Source of the DNA: Porphyrobacter sp. CACIAM 03H1
Lineage (GTDB): Bacteria; Pseudomonadota; Alphaproteobacteria; Sphingomonadales; Sphingomonadaceae
Assembly (NCBI RefSeq): GCF_002215495.1
Contig: NZ_CP021378.1
Location: forward strand, 2,728,764-2,792,763
Length of the DNA: 64,000 nt
Reading direction: 5' to 3'
Shown: in pieces, positions 53,572 through 63,077 of the stretch
Layout of the letters: each line of letters begins with the position of its first letter
How positions within the stretch are numbered: the stretch's first letter is position 1
Notes under the pieces: generated by a model
Told to the model about the DNA's origin: nothing
Database searches by the model: none
What the model saw: only the letters and a program-made list of their open reading frames with translations
Position numbers and translations under genes: made by a program

Positions 53572-55409
53572 CACCGCTTCTTCACGCCCTTTTCATCCTC
53601 GAACAGTTCGGCGAGCTGTTCCATGATCGTGCCGCCGAGCTGTTCCACGTCCATGATCGTCACCGCGCGGCGGTAGTAGCGCGTCACGTCGTGACCGATG
53701 CCGATCGCCACGAGCTGGACGGGGGAGACCTTCTCGATCCACTCGATCACGCCGCGCAGGTGCGCTTCGAGATAGCCCGCCGAGTTCACCGACAGGGTCG
53801 AATCGTCCACCGGCGCGCCGTCGCTGATCACCATCAGGATGCGGCGTTCCTCGGGGCGGTAGAGCAGGCGGGAATGCGCCCAGATCAGCGCCTCGCCGTC
53901 GATGTTTTCCTTCAGCAGCCCCTCGCGCATCATCAGCCCGAGATTGCGGCGCGCGCGGCGCCACGGCTCGTCGGCCTGCTTGTAGATGATGTGCCTGAGG
54001 TCGTTGAGGCGACCCGGGTTCTGCGGCTTGCCGTCGGCGAGCCAGGCCTCGCGGCTCTGCCCGCCCTTCCACGCGCGGGTGGTGAAGCCGAGGATCTCGG
54101 TCTTGACCCCGCAGCGTTCGAGCGTGCGCGCCAGAATGTCCGCGCTGATCGCGGCGATCGAGATCGGACGGCCCCGCATCGAGCCCGAGTTGTCGATCAG
54201 CAGCGTGACGATCGTGTCCTTGAACTCGACATCGCGTTCGACCTTGTAGGACAGCGCTGTGCCGGGCGAGACGATCACGCGGGAGAGGCGCGCCGCGTCG
54301 AGAACGCCCTCCTCCTGATCAAAATCCCAGCTGCGGTTCTGCTGCGCCATCAACCGGCGCTGGAGGCGGTTGGCGAGGCGCGTAACCACGCCCTGAAGGC
54401 CGGTCAGCTGGCTGTCGAGATAGGCGCGCAGCCGGTCGAGTTCCTCGGCATCGCACAGGTCGGGGGCGGCGACTTCCTCGTCGAAGCGGGTGGTGAAGGC
54501 CTTGTAGTCGACGCTTGCCGGCACCTCGGCCTGCGGGCGGTTGGGGCGCACGGGGGCGTTGGCGGCATCGCTGTCGTCGCCCGGGTCGCCCTCGGCCATG
54601 TCGCTGTCGGTCTGGGTGTCGGAAGATTGCTCCCCCTCCCCTTCGCCCTCGGCCATGTCGCCGGCCATTTCGGCGCTCTGCGGATCGCCTTCGCCCTGGT
54701 TGTCGTCCTCGCCCTCGTTCTCGTCGTCGGCGCCGTCGTCCTCGTCCGCGTCGTCGCTGTCGCTTTCGTCGGGAGCATCGGTCGGGCGGGTCAGGTCGAG
54801 TTCGCGCAGCATGTCGAGCGCGAGCTTCTGGAAGGTCTGCTGGTCGCCGATCGCGGCGGCCAGCCCGGCGAAATCGCCGCCGACCTTCTCCTCGAGGAAG
54901 TCGCGCACCAGCTCGATCCCGCCCTGCGCCTTCTGCGGCACGGCCTCGCCGGTCAGCGCCTCGCGCACCAGCAGGGCGAGCGCGGTCTGCAAGGGAACCT
55001 CGGCCGAGTTCTGTGCACGCACGATCTTGTCGCCCGCCGTGCGCAGTTCGGTCGCGGCGTCGAGATTGGCGCGGATGCCGCCGAAGCGGTTGGCGCCCAG
55101 GGCCTCGTAGCGCACCTGCTCGATCGCGTCGTAGCAGGCGCGGGCGATCGGCTCGGGCGGGGCGGAACGGGCATGGAGCGCGGCGTCGTGGTGCCGCAGC
55201 TTCAGCGCAAACGAATCCGCAAACCCCCGCGCCTCGCGCACCTGATCGGCGGGCAGGTCGCGCCCGGGCAAGGGCACGCGGAAGCGGTTGCCGGCGCTGC
55301 CGGGCACATCGGCGCTCCATGCGACCTCGACCTCCGCATCGCGCGCAATCGCGCGGCTCGCGCCGGTGAGCGCCTGCTTGAAACGGTCGAGCGGGGACTG
55401 GTCAGCCAT
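53571..55409 (-). CDS. cobT: Aerobic cobaltochelatase subunit CobT
   Basis: Protein of 612 residues. An N-terminal helical domain (1-215) is followed by a very acidic linker (about 220-305, rich in Asp, Glu, Gly and Ser) and a C-terminal von Willebrand A domain whose MIDAS starts at [11 protein letters not shown]. CobT forms a ring with the AAA+ CobS that drives Co2+ insertion by CobN. Neither cobS nor cobN is adjacent; the upstream neighbour is fsa. The acidic linker is typical. Confidence 0.95.
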   Translation of the reverse strand: MADQSPLDRFKQALTGASRAIARDAEVEVAWSADVPGSAGNRFRVPLPGRDLPADQVREARGFADSFALKLRHHDAALHARSAPPEPIARACYDAIEQVRYEALGANRFGGIRANLDAATELRTAGDKIVRAQNSAEVPLQTALALLVREALTGEAVPQKAQGGIELVRDFLEEKVGGDFAGLAAAIGDQQTFQKLALDMLRELDLTRPTDAPDESDSDDADEDDGADDENEGEDDNQGEGDPQSAEMAGDMAEGEGEGEQSSDTQTDSDMAEGDPGDDSDAANAPVRPNRPQAEVPASVDYKAFTTRFDEEVAAPDLCDAEELDRLRAYLDSQLTGLQGVVTRLANRLQRRLMAQQNRSWDFDQEEGVLDAARLSRVIVSPGTALSYKVERDVEFKDTIVTLLIDNSGSMRGRPISIAAISADILARTLERCGVKTEILGFTTRAWKGGQSREAWLADGKPQNPGRLNDLRHIIYKQADEPWRRARRNLGLMMREGLLKENIDGEALIWAHSRLLYRPEERRILMVISDGAPVDDSTLSVNSAGYLEAHLRGVIEWIEKVSPVQLVAIGIGHDVTRYYRRAVTIMDVEQLGGTIMEQLAELFEDEKGVKKR

Positions 55410-55450
55410 GATCGGTTTTCGTTAGCAACGCGAAGGCTGCCCGCGCAAGC

Positions 55451-56104
55451 TCACAGGATGCTCTGCCCGGTCTTGGCCCAATCGGCCATGAAGCCCTCGA
55501 TCCCCTTGTCGGTGAGCACGTGCTTGAAGAGCGCGTGGATCACCGCAGGGGGGGCGGTCATCACGTCGGCGCCGATCTTGGCAGCCTGGAGCACGTGGGT
55601 GGTGTGGCGCACGCTGGCGACGAGGATTTCGGTGACGAAGTTGTAGTTGTCGTAGATCAGGCGGATGTCCTCGATCAGGTCCATGCCGTCGAAGCCGTTG
55701 TCGTCGTGCCGCCCGACGAAAGGCGAGATGAAGCTCGCCCCCGCCTTGGCCGCCAGCAGCGCCTGATTGGCCGAGAAGCACAGCGTGACGTTGACCATCG
55801 TGCCGTCGGACGTCAGCGCCTTGCAGGTCTTGAGGCCGTCGACCGTCAGCGGCACCTTGATGCAGACATTGTCTGCGATCTTCCTGAGGACTTCGGCCTC
55901 CTTCATCATCGTCTCGTGATCGAGCGCTACCACCTCGGCGCTGACCGGGCCGTCGACCAGCTTGCAGATCTCGGCGGTGACTTCCTTGAAGTCGCGCCCC
56001 GACTTGGCGATCAGCGAGGGATTGGTGGTCACCCCGTCGAGCAGACCCGTGGCGGCGAGGTCGCGGATGGCCTCGATATCAGCGGTGTCGACAAAGAATT
56101 TCAT
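55451..56104 (-). CDS. fsa: Fructose-6-phosphate aldolase / transaldolase-like (TalC/Fsa)
   Basis: Protein of 217 residues, the short transaldolase type. The Schiff-base lysine is in [38 protein letters not shown] and [11 protein letters not shown] are standard. It may act as transaldolase in the pentose phosphate pathway or as an aldolase; sequence alone does not separate the two. It is 41 bases upstream of cobT on the same strand. Confidence 0.93.
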   Translation of the reverse strand: MKFFVDTADIEAIRDLAATGLLDGVTTNPSLIAKSGRDFKEVTAEICKLVDGPVSAEVVALDHETMMKEAEVLRKIADNVCIKVPLTVDGLKTCKALTSDGTMVNVTLCFSANQALLAAKAGASFISPFVGRHDDNGFDGMDLIEDIRLIYDNYNFVTEILVASVRHTTHVLQAAKIGADVMTAPPAVIHALFKHVLTDKGIEGFMADWAKTGQSIL

Positions 56105-56163
56105 GAGTGCGCTCCAGACATTTTGCGATAGGCGGCGCGGCGGCGCGCGCCTAGGGGGCGGGC

Positions 56164-56820
56164 ATGACTCGGATGCCCGTGCGAATTGCGATGCTGCTTG
56201 CCGCCACGCTGGCGGCTTGGCAACCGTCGAAAGCGCGGGCGGCGGAAGAGGACGTGCAATTGTGGCAGATCGCGATCGTCACCGGCGATCTTGCCAAGGA
56301 CACCGCGCTCACCGTCGATGTTAGCCAGCGCTGGCGCGAGACGGCGCGCGGCGGGGATCAGCAGACCTTCCGCTTCAGCATCGACCAGCGCGTGGCCGAG
56401 GGCGTGCGGATCGGGGGCGGCGCGGCGGTGTTCGAGGCTGGGGGCAGCACCGAGCTGCGGCCGCACCAGCAGATCACGATCGTGCGCGGAGGGTTCGAAT
56501 CGCGCACGCGGTTCGAGCAGCGCTTCTTCGACGGTGCCGACCGGGCCGAGCTGCGGCTGCGCCAACGCATCCAGTACACCCACCCGCTTGGCAAAGGCTG
56601 GCGCGCCAGTGTGGGGGGCGAGGTGCTCGGCCTGCTTCAGGGACGCAACGCCGGAGACGGCGCCTCGACCGACCAGTGGCGCGCGCAGGTGCGGATCATG
56701 CATGCAGTCAACGACCGGCTGGAAGTGGCCGCGAGCTACTGGCTGATCGGCTTCCCGCGCGGGGATCGTCCCGATCGCTACACCCACGTGCCCCAGACGG
56801 TCGTTACCTGGCGCTTCTGA
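56164..56820 (+). CDS. DUF2490 family outer-membrane beta-barrel-like protein
   Basis: Protein of 218 residues; ATG 56164 or 56173. Signal peptide [21 protein letters not shown]. The mature part is a series of amphipathic strands ([55 protein letters not shown]) ending in aromatic VVTWRF, the C-terminal Phe typical of outer-membrane proteins. Function of the family is unknown. Confidence 0.8.
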   Translation: MTRMPVRIAMLLAATLAAWQPSKARAAEEDVQLWQIAIVTGDLAKDTALTVDVSQRWRETARGGDQQTFRFSIDQRVAEGVRIGGGAAVFEAGGSTELRPHQQITIVRGGFESRTRFEQRFFDGADRAELRLRQRIQYTHPLGKGWRASVGGEVLGLLQGRNAGDGASTDQWRAQVRIMHAVNDRLEVAASYWLIGFPRGDRPDRYTHVPQTVVTWRF

Positions 56821-56830
56821 CGGCGCGGGA

Positions 56831-57529
56831 TCAGACCCGCCCCAGCCCGCCGAACACGCCGATCAGCACGGGATCGCGCGTCGCCTGCGGATTGGCGCGG
56901 ATCGCGGCTTCCTCGCGCGCGATCTCGCCCCAGATGGCATCGTCGATCTGGCGGCCGAAGCGGTCGGCGACGCCCGCCACATCGACCCCGGCGAGCGCCG
57001 AGAGCGCCTGCGCGATCAGCGGATCGCGGCTGAGGCGCAGCGCCTCGCCCAGTTCGGGCACCACCGCATCGATCAGCGCCGTGCCGACCTCCTGCCGCAG
57101 ATAACCGCTCGCCGCCGTCGGCCCGCCGCGCACCAGCGCGATGGCGTTCTCGAAGCCGATCACCCGGATCGCGTCGGTCACCACCGGCGCGGCGCGGAAG
57201 CTCGCGTCGATCGCGAAGGTGGCGAAGCGTTCCTCGAGCCGGTCCTTGACCAGCGCGGAGGTGAGGATGCGCGAGAGCACGTCGCCGCGCGCGCCCAGCA
57301 TGGTGCCGAGGCCGAGCTGCGCGACCTGCTCGTCCCAGAAGCCGCCCGGCGCGGTGAGGCGCGCAAAGGCGTTCTCGGTGGCGAGCAGCAGCATCCGCCG
57401 CACCGCCTCGACCATCGAGAAGCCGCCGCCGGTGCTGGCGCAGGCGGGCAGGAGCAGCAGCACGGCCCCGCCCGATGCGCCCGCAAGCAGGCGGCGGCGC
57501 GTGGTGGGGGAAGCGACAAACTCGGTCAT
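56831..57529 (-). CDS. DUF4197 family protein with Tat/lipoprotein signal
   Basis: Protein of 232 residues from ATG 57529. The N-terminus TTRRRLLAGASGG followed by LLLLPAC combines a twin-arginine motif with a lipobox, so it is likely a lipoprotein exported folded. The rest is all-helical DUF4197: VDVAGVADRFGRQIDDAIWGEIAREEAAIRANP is split across the end of the domain. Function unknown. It converges on the DUF2490 gene with 10 bases between stops. Confidence 0.8.
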   Translation of the reverse strand: MTEFVASPTTRRRLLAGASGGAVLLLLPACASTGGGFSMVEAVRRMLLLATENAFARLTAPGGFWDEQVAQLGLGTMLGARGDVLSRILTSALVKDRLEERFATFAIDASFRAAPVVTDAIRVIGFENAIALVRGGPTAASGYLRQEVGTALIDAVVPELGEALRLSRDPLIAQALSALAGVDVAGVADRFGRQIDDAIWGEIAREEAAIRANPQATRDPVLIGVFGGLGRV

Positions 57530-57584
57530 AGACTGTGTCTCCAATCTTGCGGCTTCCTCATGCCGCTCGCCATATATCCCCACG

Positions 57585-59753
57585 ATGAACCGCGTCCGCC
57601 TCCTTGTCCTTAACGCAGCTTTGGGCCCGCTCGACTACCGGCTGCCCGAGGGCGTGGGTGCACCTGCGGGGAGCGTGGTCATCGCCCCGCTCGGCCCGCG
57701 CAAGGTGACGGGGATCGTGTGGGACGAGGGAGCCCTGCCGGGCGACGAGATCGCCTTCGAGCGCCTGCGCCCGATCCTCGAGGTGCTGCCGGTGCCGCCC
57801 CTGCCCGCACCGCTCAGGCGGCTGATCGAGTGGACCGCCGACTACTACTGCGCCCCTCTCGCCAGCGTGGCGCGCATGGCGCTGTCCAGCGGCGGGGCGC
57901 TGGGAGGGCCGGCGACCATGACCGAATACCGCCTCACGGGGGCGGAGAGTTCGGGGCGCCTGACCGCGCAGCGCAGGGCGGCGCTGGAAAAGCTGGCGGG
58001 GCAGCAGGGCACCATGCGCGAGCTGGCGGGCATCGCGGGCGTCTCGGAAGGGGTGCTGCGCGGCATGGCGGGGGCGGGTCTGATCGAACCGGTGACGGTC
58101 GCGATCGACCGCCCCTACCCGCCAGCCGATCCGGGCTTCCACCGACCGGACCTGTCGGATGCCCAGGCGGCGGTGGCAGGGACGCTGGTCGAGGCAGTGC
58201 GCGCCCGGGCCTTCGCCCCCTTCCTGCTCGATGGGGTGACGGGTTCCGGCAAGACCGAGACCTATTTCGAGCCCGTTGCCGAGGCCATAGCGCAGGGGCG
58301 GCAAGTGCTGGTGCTGCTGCCCGAGATCGCGCTCACCGAGAACTTCCTCGCGCGGTTCGAGGCGCGGTTCGGTGCCAAGCCGGTGCTGTGGCACTCCTCG
58401 CTCAAGTCGACCGAGCGGCGCCGCGCATGGCGCGCGATCGCCGATGGTTCGGCGCAGGTCGTGGTCGGGGCGCGCTCGGCGCTGTTCCTGCCCTATGCCA
58501 GGCTCGGGCTGATCGTCGTCGACGAGGCGCACGAGATCAGCTTCAAGCAGGATGACGGCGTGCGATACAACGCCCGCGACGTGGCGGTGATGCGGGCGCG
58601 GTTCGAGGGCATCCCCGTTGTGCTCGCCAGCGCCACCCCGGCGCTCGAGAGCCTGCACATGGCCGAGATCGGGGTCTACACGAAACTCGACCTGCCCGCC
58701 CGTTTCGGCGGGGCGAGCCTGCCCGCCGTCCAACTCGTCGACCTGACGGAGGAGAAGCCCGGCAGCCAGCGATGGCTCGCCGGACCGCTGATCGATGCCC
58801 TGCGCGAGCGGCTGGACAAGGGCGAGCAATCGCTGCTGTTCCTCAACCGCCGCGGCTATGCCCCGCTCACGCTTTGCAGGAATTGCGGGCACCGCTTCAA
58901 ATGCCCGAGTTGCAGCGCGTGGCTGGTCGAACACCGCCTGTCGGCGCGCCTTGCCTGCCACCATTGCGGCTTCGAGACGCGGGTGCCCGAGGCCTGCCCG
59001 GAATGCGGCGAGAGCGATTGCCTCGTCGCCTGCGGCCCGGGGGTTGAACGGATCGCGGCGGAGGTGGGCGAGCTGTTCCCCGAGGCGCGATTGGCCGTGG
59101 CGACGAGCGACACGCTCAACACCCCAGAACGCGCCGCCGAGTTCATCGCGCGAGCAGAAGGCAAGGCGATCGACATCATCATCGGCACGCAGCTGGTGAC
59201 GAAGGGCTTCCACTTCCCCGATCTCACGCTGGTGGGCGTGGTCGATGCCGATCTCGGCCTGGAGGGCGGGGACCTGCGCGCGGGCGAGCGGACCTTCTCG
59301 CAGATCGCGCAGGTCGCGGGGCGCGCCGGGCGGGGCGCGAAGCCGGGCGAGGTGCTGATCCAGACCCGCCACCCCGACGCGCCCGTCATCGCCGCCCTCG
59401 CCAACAACGACCGCGACGCCTTCTACGCCGCCGAGACGCAAGGGAGGCGCGATGCGGGCGCCCCGCCGTTCGGACGCTGGGCGGCGATCATCCTGTCCAG
59501 CGAGGACGAGAAGGAGGCGCGCGAGGCCGCGGTGCGGCTCGGCGACGTCCGCCCGCGGCTGACCGATGTCCAGATCCTCGGCCCCGCCCCTGCCCCCATG
59601 GCGCTGCTGCGCGGGCGCTATCGCTACCGCTTCCTCGTCAATGCAAGGCGCAGCGCCAATCTGCAGGCGATGCTGCGCGACTGGATCGGCGCGGTCCAGT
59701 TCGCGCCGGGCGTGCGGGTGGGGGTGGATGTCGATCCTTACAGCTTTGTCTAA
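57585..59753 (+). CDS. priA: Primosomal protein N' (PriA helicase)
   Basis: Protein of 722 residues from ATG 57585. The 3'-DNA-binding domain opens RVRLLVLNAALGPLDYRLP. Helicase motifs: Walker A GVTGSGKTETY (about 217), DEAHE (about 313), and RRGYAPLTLC. The zinc-binding insert has four CxxC-like pairs (CRNC, CPSC, CHHC, CPEC) holding two zinc ions. PriA restarts stalled forks. A repeat follows 2 bases after the stop. Confidence 0.96.
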   Translation: MNRVRLLVLNAALGPLDYRLPEGVGAPAGSVVIAPLGPRKVTGIVWDEGALPGDEIAFERLRPILEVLPVPPLPAPLRRLIEWTADYYCAPLASVARMALSSGGALGGPATMTEYRLTGAESSGRLTAQRRAALEKLAGQQGTMRELAGIAGVSEGVLRGMAGAGLIEPVTVAIDRPYPPADPGFHRPDLSDAQAAVAGTLVEAVRARAFAPFLLDGVTGSGKTETYFEPVAEAIAQGRQVLVLLPEIALTENFLARFEARFGAKPVLWHSSLKSTERRRAWRAIADGSAQVVVGARSALFLPYARLGLIVVDEAHEISFKQDDGVRYNARDVAVMRARFEGIPVVLASATPALESLHMAEIGVYTKLDLPARFGGASLPAVQLVDLTEEKPGSQRWLAGPLIDALRERLDKGEQSLLFLNRRGYAPLTLCRNCGHRFKCPSCSAWLVEHRLSARLACHHCGFETRVPEACPECGESDCLVACGPGVERIAAEVGELFPEARLAVATSDTLNTPERAAEFIARAEGKAIDIIIGTQLVTKGFHFPDLTLVGVVDADLGLEGGDLRAGERTFSQIAQVAGRAGRGAKPGEVLIQTRHPDAPVIAALANNDRDAFYAAETQGRRDAGAPPFGRWAAIILSSEDEKEAREAAVRLGDVRPRLTDVQILGPAPAPMALLRGRYRYRFLVNARRSANLQAMLRDWIGAVQFAPGVRVGVDVDPYSFV

Positions 59754-59755
59754 CC

Positions 59756-59860
59756 CGTCATTGCGAGGCGACGCAGTCGCCGCGGCGATCCATCGACCGA
59801 ACCTGTCGTAAGGCGGCAATATCCGGCCATGGATTGCTTCGCCTGCGGCTCGCAATGACG
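59756..59860. repeat. Second MITE/REP-like element with CGTCATTGCGAG termini
   Basis: CGTCATTGCGAG (59756-59767) faces CTCGCAATGACG (59849-59860). The inner part has its own imperfect repeat (GGCGATCCAT near 59785 and CCATGGATTG at 59828-59837) but differs from the 52309 copy in the middle, so the two share ends and outline, not full sequence. It lies between priA and the photolyase gene and may act as terminator for priA. Confidence 0.8.
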
Positions 59861-59893
59861 AAACCGTAAGGGGGTGGTCTGCGTAACCCCCCC

Positions 59894-61453
59894 ATGACCC
59901 GTCCCGTTCTCGTGCCGATCCTCGGCGACCAGCTGTCGCGTAACCTGTCCAGCCTCGAAGGCCTCGCTCCCGCCGAGACCCGCATCCTGATGATGGAGGT
60001 GTGGGACGAGGCGACTTACGTGAAGCACCACAAGCAGAAGATCGTGCTGATCTTCTCGGCAATGCGCCACTTCGCCGAGGAGCTTCGGGCGGAAGGCTGG
60101 CAGGTCGATTACATCCGCCTGGGCGATCCGGAGAACACAGGCAGCTTCACCGGCGAGGTCGCCCGCGCGGTGGAACGCCACGCGCCCGGCGAAATCCGCG
60201 TCACCGAGAGCGGCGAGTGGCGGGTGCACGAGGCGATGCTCGAATGGGAAGGCCGCTTCCCCTGCCCCGTCACCATTCTCCCCGACACCCGCTTCATCGC
60301 CACCCACGCCGAATTCCGCGCCTTTGCCGAAGGGCGCAAGCACTTGACGATGGAGTATTTCTACCGCGAGATGCGGAAGAAAACGGGCCTGCTGATGCGC
60401 CCCGACGGCAAGCCTGAAGGCGGCGAATGGAACTATGACGCCGAGAACCGCGAACCGCCCAAGGCCGGACTGAAAGCCCCGCCCACCCCCAAATTCGTCC
60501 CCGACACGATCACCGAGGAGGTCATCGCGCTGGTCGGCGAACGCTTCCCCGACCACTTCGGCGATCTCGAACCCTTCGGCTGGCCGGTGACCCGCGCCGA
60601 GGCGCTGGAGGCAGCCGCGGCGTTCTTCGCGCGCCGCCTCTCGCTGTTCGGCCCCTACCAGGACGCGATGGTGCACGGGGAGGACGACCTCTACCACTCG
60701 ATGCTCTCGACCAGCCTCAATTGCGGGCTGCTAGACCCGCTCGAACTGTGCCGTGCCGCCGAGGATGCCTACAAAAGAGGCACCGCTCCGTTGAACTCCG
60801 TAGAAGGCTTCATCCGCCAGATCATCGGGTGGCGCGAATATGTACGCGGGTTCTACTGGCACCAGATGCCGGGCCTTGCCGCTGCCAACGAGTTGGGCGC
60901 CCACCGTCCCCTGCCCGATTTCTTCTGGACGGGCGAGACCGACATGCGCTGCCTTGCCGACTGCGTCCGCACCACCCGCGAGGACGCCCATGCCCATCAC
61001 ATCCAGCGGCTGATGGTGCTCGGCAATTTCTGCCTGATCGCCGGGATCGACCCGCAAGCGGTCGCCGACTGGTATCTCGTCGTCTATGCCGACGCCTACG
61101 AGTGGGTCGAACTGCCCAACGTGGCGGGCATGATCCTCTATGCAGACGGCGGCAGGCTCGCGACCAAGCCCTATGCGGCCTCGGGCAACTACATCAACAA
61201 GATGAGCAACCACTGCGGCGGCTGCCGCTACAAGGTTGCCCAGAAGACCGGCCCGAACGCCTGCCCCTTCAACCCGCTCTACTGGCACTTCATGGCGAGG
61301 AACCGCGCGAGGCTCGAAAGCAACCACCGCATCGGGCGCATCTACGCGACGTGGGACAGGATGGGCGAGGCCAAGCAGCGGGAGTATCTGGAGAGCGCCG
61401 AGGCCTTTCTCGACAGCCTCGAACCCGCACGCGAAGGCTGGGCGCGGAACTAG
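59894..61453 (+). CDS. Iron-sulfur bacterial cryptochrome / (6-4) photolyase (PhrB-like)
   Basis: Protein of 519 residues. N-terminal antenna domain LVPILGDQLS; C-terminal FAD domain with SLFGPYQDAM, RQIIGWREYVRGFYW and HAHHIQRLMVLGNF. Four cysteines, Cys353, Cys441, Cys444 and Cys457 (CGGC then CPFN), have the same spacing as the 4Fe-4S ligands of Agrobacterium PhrB (350, 438, 441 and 454 as I recall them). These enzymes repair (6-4) photoproducts or act as light sensors. The stop shares a CTAG with the convergent CPBP gene. Confidence 0.93.
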   Translation: MTRPVLVPILGDQLSRNLSSLEGLAPAETRILMMEVWDEATYVKHHKQKIVLIFSAMRHFAEELRAEGWQVDYIRLGDPENTGSFTGEVARAVERHAPGEIRVTESGEWRVHEAMLEWEGRFPCPVTILPDTRFIATHAEFRAFAEGRKHLTMEYFYREMRKKTGLLMRPDGKPEGGEWNYDAENREPPKAGLKAPPTPKFVPDTITEEVIALVGERFPDHFGDLEPFGWPVTRAEALEAAAAFFARRLSLFGPYQDAMVHGEDDLYHSMLSTSLNCGLLDPLELCRAAEDAYKRGTAPLNSVEGFIRQIIGWREYVRGFYWHQMPGLAAANELGAHRPLPDFFWTGETDMRCLADCVRTTREDAHAHHIQRLMVLGNFCLIAGIDPQAVADWYLVVYADAYEWVELPNVAGMILYADGGRLATKPYAASGNYINKMSNHCGGCRYKVAQKTGPNACPFNPLYWHFMARNRARLESNHRIGRIYATWDRMGEAKQREYLESAEAFLDSLEPAREGWARN

Positions 61454-62340
61454 GCTGCGGCGAGGCGGCGGCGCACCCACCAAGGCTGCATAACCTCGCC
61501 CGCCGCGACCGCACGCCATACCATCCACGCGCCGGCAGCGCCTCCTACGACCAGCGCGATCACCGAAGCCTCGAGCCCGAACGCCCCGCCCGAGATCAGC
61601 GGATCGCCCACCAGCCGGGCATCGACCAGCCCGTCGCCGTCATAGCCCGACACCGGCACGTCCCACACCAGCCCCTGCGTCACGTTCCAGCCGAAGTGGA
61701 GGCCCACCGGCAGCCAGAGGCTCCGCGTGAGCATGTAGGCCCCGCCCAGCAGCGTCCCCGCCACCGCCGCGATCGTCAGCCCCGACATCCAGGTCGCATT
61801 GTCGTTGCCCATATGCACCAGCCCGAACAGCGCAGAGGTGATGAGCAACGCCGCCCAGCTGCCGCCGAATTCCTCGATCCAGCGGAACAGGATGCCGCGA
61901 AAGATCAGCTCCTCGACGAAACCGGCGTTGAACCCGGCCCAGAACAGGATGAACACCCAGCTTGTCATCCCGCCCCAGCCGTCGATCACATAGGCGCCCA
62001 TCAGCGCCGCGATGCCGACGACGAGGCTGAACAGCGCGGCCGCGCCAAAAGCCCCCGCTGCCAGATTGCGCGGTGCAAGGGCAAAGGGCAGGTCGTCATG
62101 CTTGCGCGCCCCAAGCTGGCGCAGCACGGTCTTCTGCAGGACGATCAGCGCCGCGATGGCTGTGATCGCGACCAGCGGCTCGACAAGGTCCCAGCCCAGC
62201 GGCCCGGACAGGGCATTGCCTGCCATGTTGACGGGGAAGATCACGGCAACGGTCAGCGCCAGCGCGATCAGCATGGTCACAAGCGGGAAATTCACGATCC
62301 GCTTCCAGAGCGGCGCGCGCGCGGGTTCGACGGTGTCCAT
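61450..62340 (-). CDS. CPBP family intramembrane metalloprotease
   Basis: Protein of 296 residues from ATG 62340, with about eight membrane helices. Active-site motifs are FVEELIFRG (EExxxR), a FGLVHMGN histidine and LHFGWN. The family includes Rce1-like proteases and bacteriocin-immunity proteins; no prenylation or bacteriocin gene is seen here. It is convergent with the photolyase and divergent from the GST. Confidence 0.88.
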   Translation of the reverse strand: MDTVEPARAPLWKRIVNFPLVTMLIALALTVAVIFPVNMAGNALSGPLGWDLVEPLVAITAIAALIVLQKTVLRQLGARKHDDLPFALAPRNLAAGAFGAAALFSLVVGIAALMGAYVIDGWGGMTSWVFILFWAGFNAGFVEELIFRGILFRWIEEFGGSWAALLITSALFGLVHMGNDNATWMSGLTIAAVAGTLLGGAYMLTRSLWLPVGLHFGWNVTQGLVWDVPVSGYDGDGLVDARLVGDPLISGGAFGLEASVIALVVGGAAGAWMVWRAVAAGEVMQPWWVRRRLAAA

Positions 62341-62441
62341 GCTGTGCAATGCTCCCCAAGGCGTTACGCACCGAGGATGGCGCAGCCGCGTGTGATTGGC
62401 TAGGCCCTCGCCCGACACAACCCACGGGAGAGAGCGCCGCC

Positions 62442-63077
62442 ATGCTGACCATTCACCACCTGCGCCTGTCGCAATCCGAACGCATCGTCTGGCTCGCCGA
62501 GGAGCTGGGGCTGGATTACGATCTCAAGCTCTACAACCGCCGCGCCGACAACCGCCTTGCCCCCGACGAATACAAGGCGCTGCACCCGATGGGCATCGCG
62601 CCGGTCATCACCGACGGCGATCTGGTGCTCGGCGAGAGCGGGGCGATCATGGACTACATCGTCGCCACCTACGCTCCCGCGACACCGCTCGTCCCGCGGC
62701 CGGACCATCCCGACTATGCCGACCACCTGTTCTACTACCACTGGGCCAACGCGACCTTCATGACCAACGGCATGATGGCGCTCGTGGCGCAGTTCATGGG
62801 GGCGCAGGAACTGCCCTTCTTCGTCGCCGACCGGGTGCAGAAGGGCTGGGCCATCGTCGAGAAGCGCCTCGGCGAGGCGGACTATTTCGGCGGCAGCCAG
62901 CTCACCACCGCCGACATCATGATGGGCTTCCAGCTCACCACCAGCCGCGCGATGAGCGGGATGAGCATCGACCACCTGCCCAACCTCAAGGCCTATCTCG
63001 CACGGATCGGCGAGCGCCCCGCCTACCAGCGCGCGATGGCCAAGTGCGAGCCCGGGATGCCGCCGAAGCTCGACTAG
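62442..63077 (+). CDS. Glutathione S-transferase family protein
   Basis: Protein of 211 residues from ATG 62442 with GGGAGAG upstream. The thioredoxin-like N-terminal domain has LTIHHLRLSQSERIVWLAEE, the cis-Pro in MGIAPVITDGD and the Glu-Ser motif GESGAIMDYI; the C-terminal helical domain begins near residue 85. The Ser in LSQSER fits the Ser-type (beta/nu-like) GSTs. The stop shares a CTAG with the convergent thioesterase gene. Confidence 0.92.
   Translation: MLTIHHLRLSQSERIVWLAEELGLDYDLKLYNRRADNRLAPDEYKALHPMGIAPVITDGDLVLGESGAIMDYIVATYAPATPLVPRPDHPDYADHLFYYHWANATFMTNGMMALVAQFMGAQELPFFVADRVQKGWAIVEKRLGEADYFGGSQLTTADIMMGFQLTTSRAMSGMSIDHLPNLKAYLARIGERPAYQRAMAKCEPGMPPKLD

Noticed and set aside
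57558..60062. Long antisense frame opposite priA
   Set aside because: It runs through priA, a repeat and the photolyase start with no domain, so it is a GC-bias shadow.
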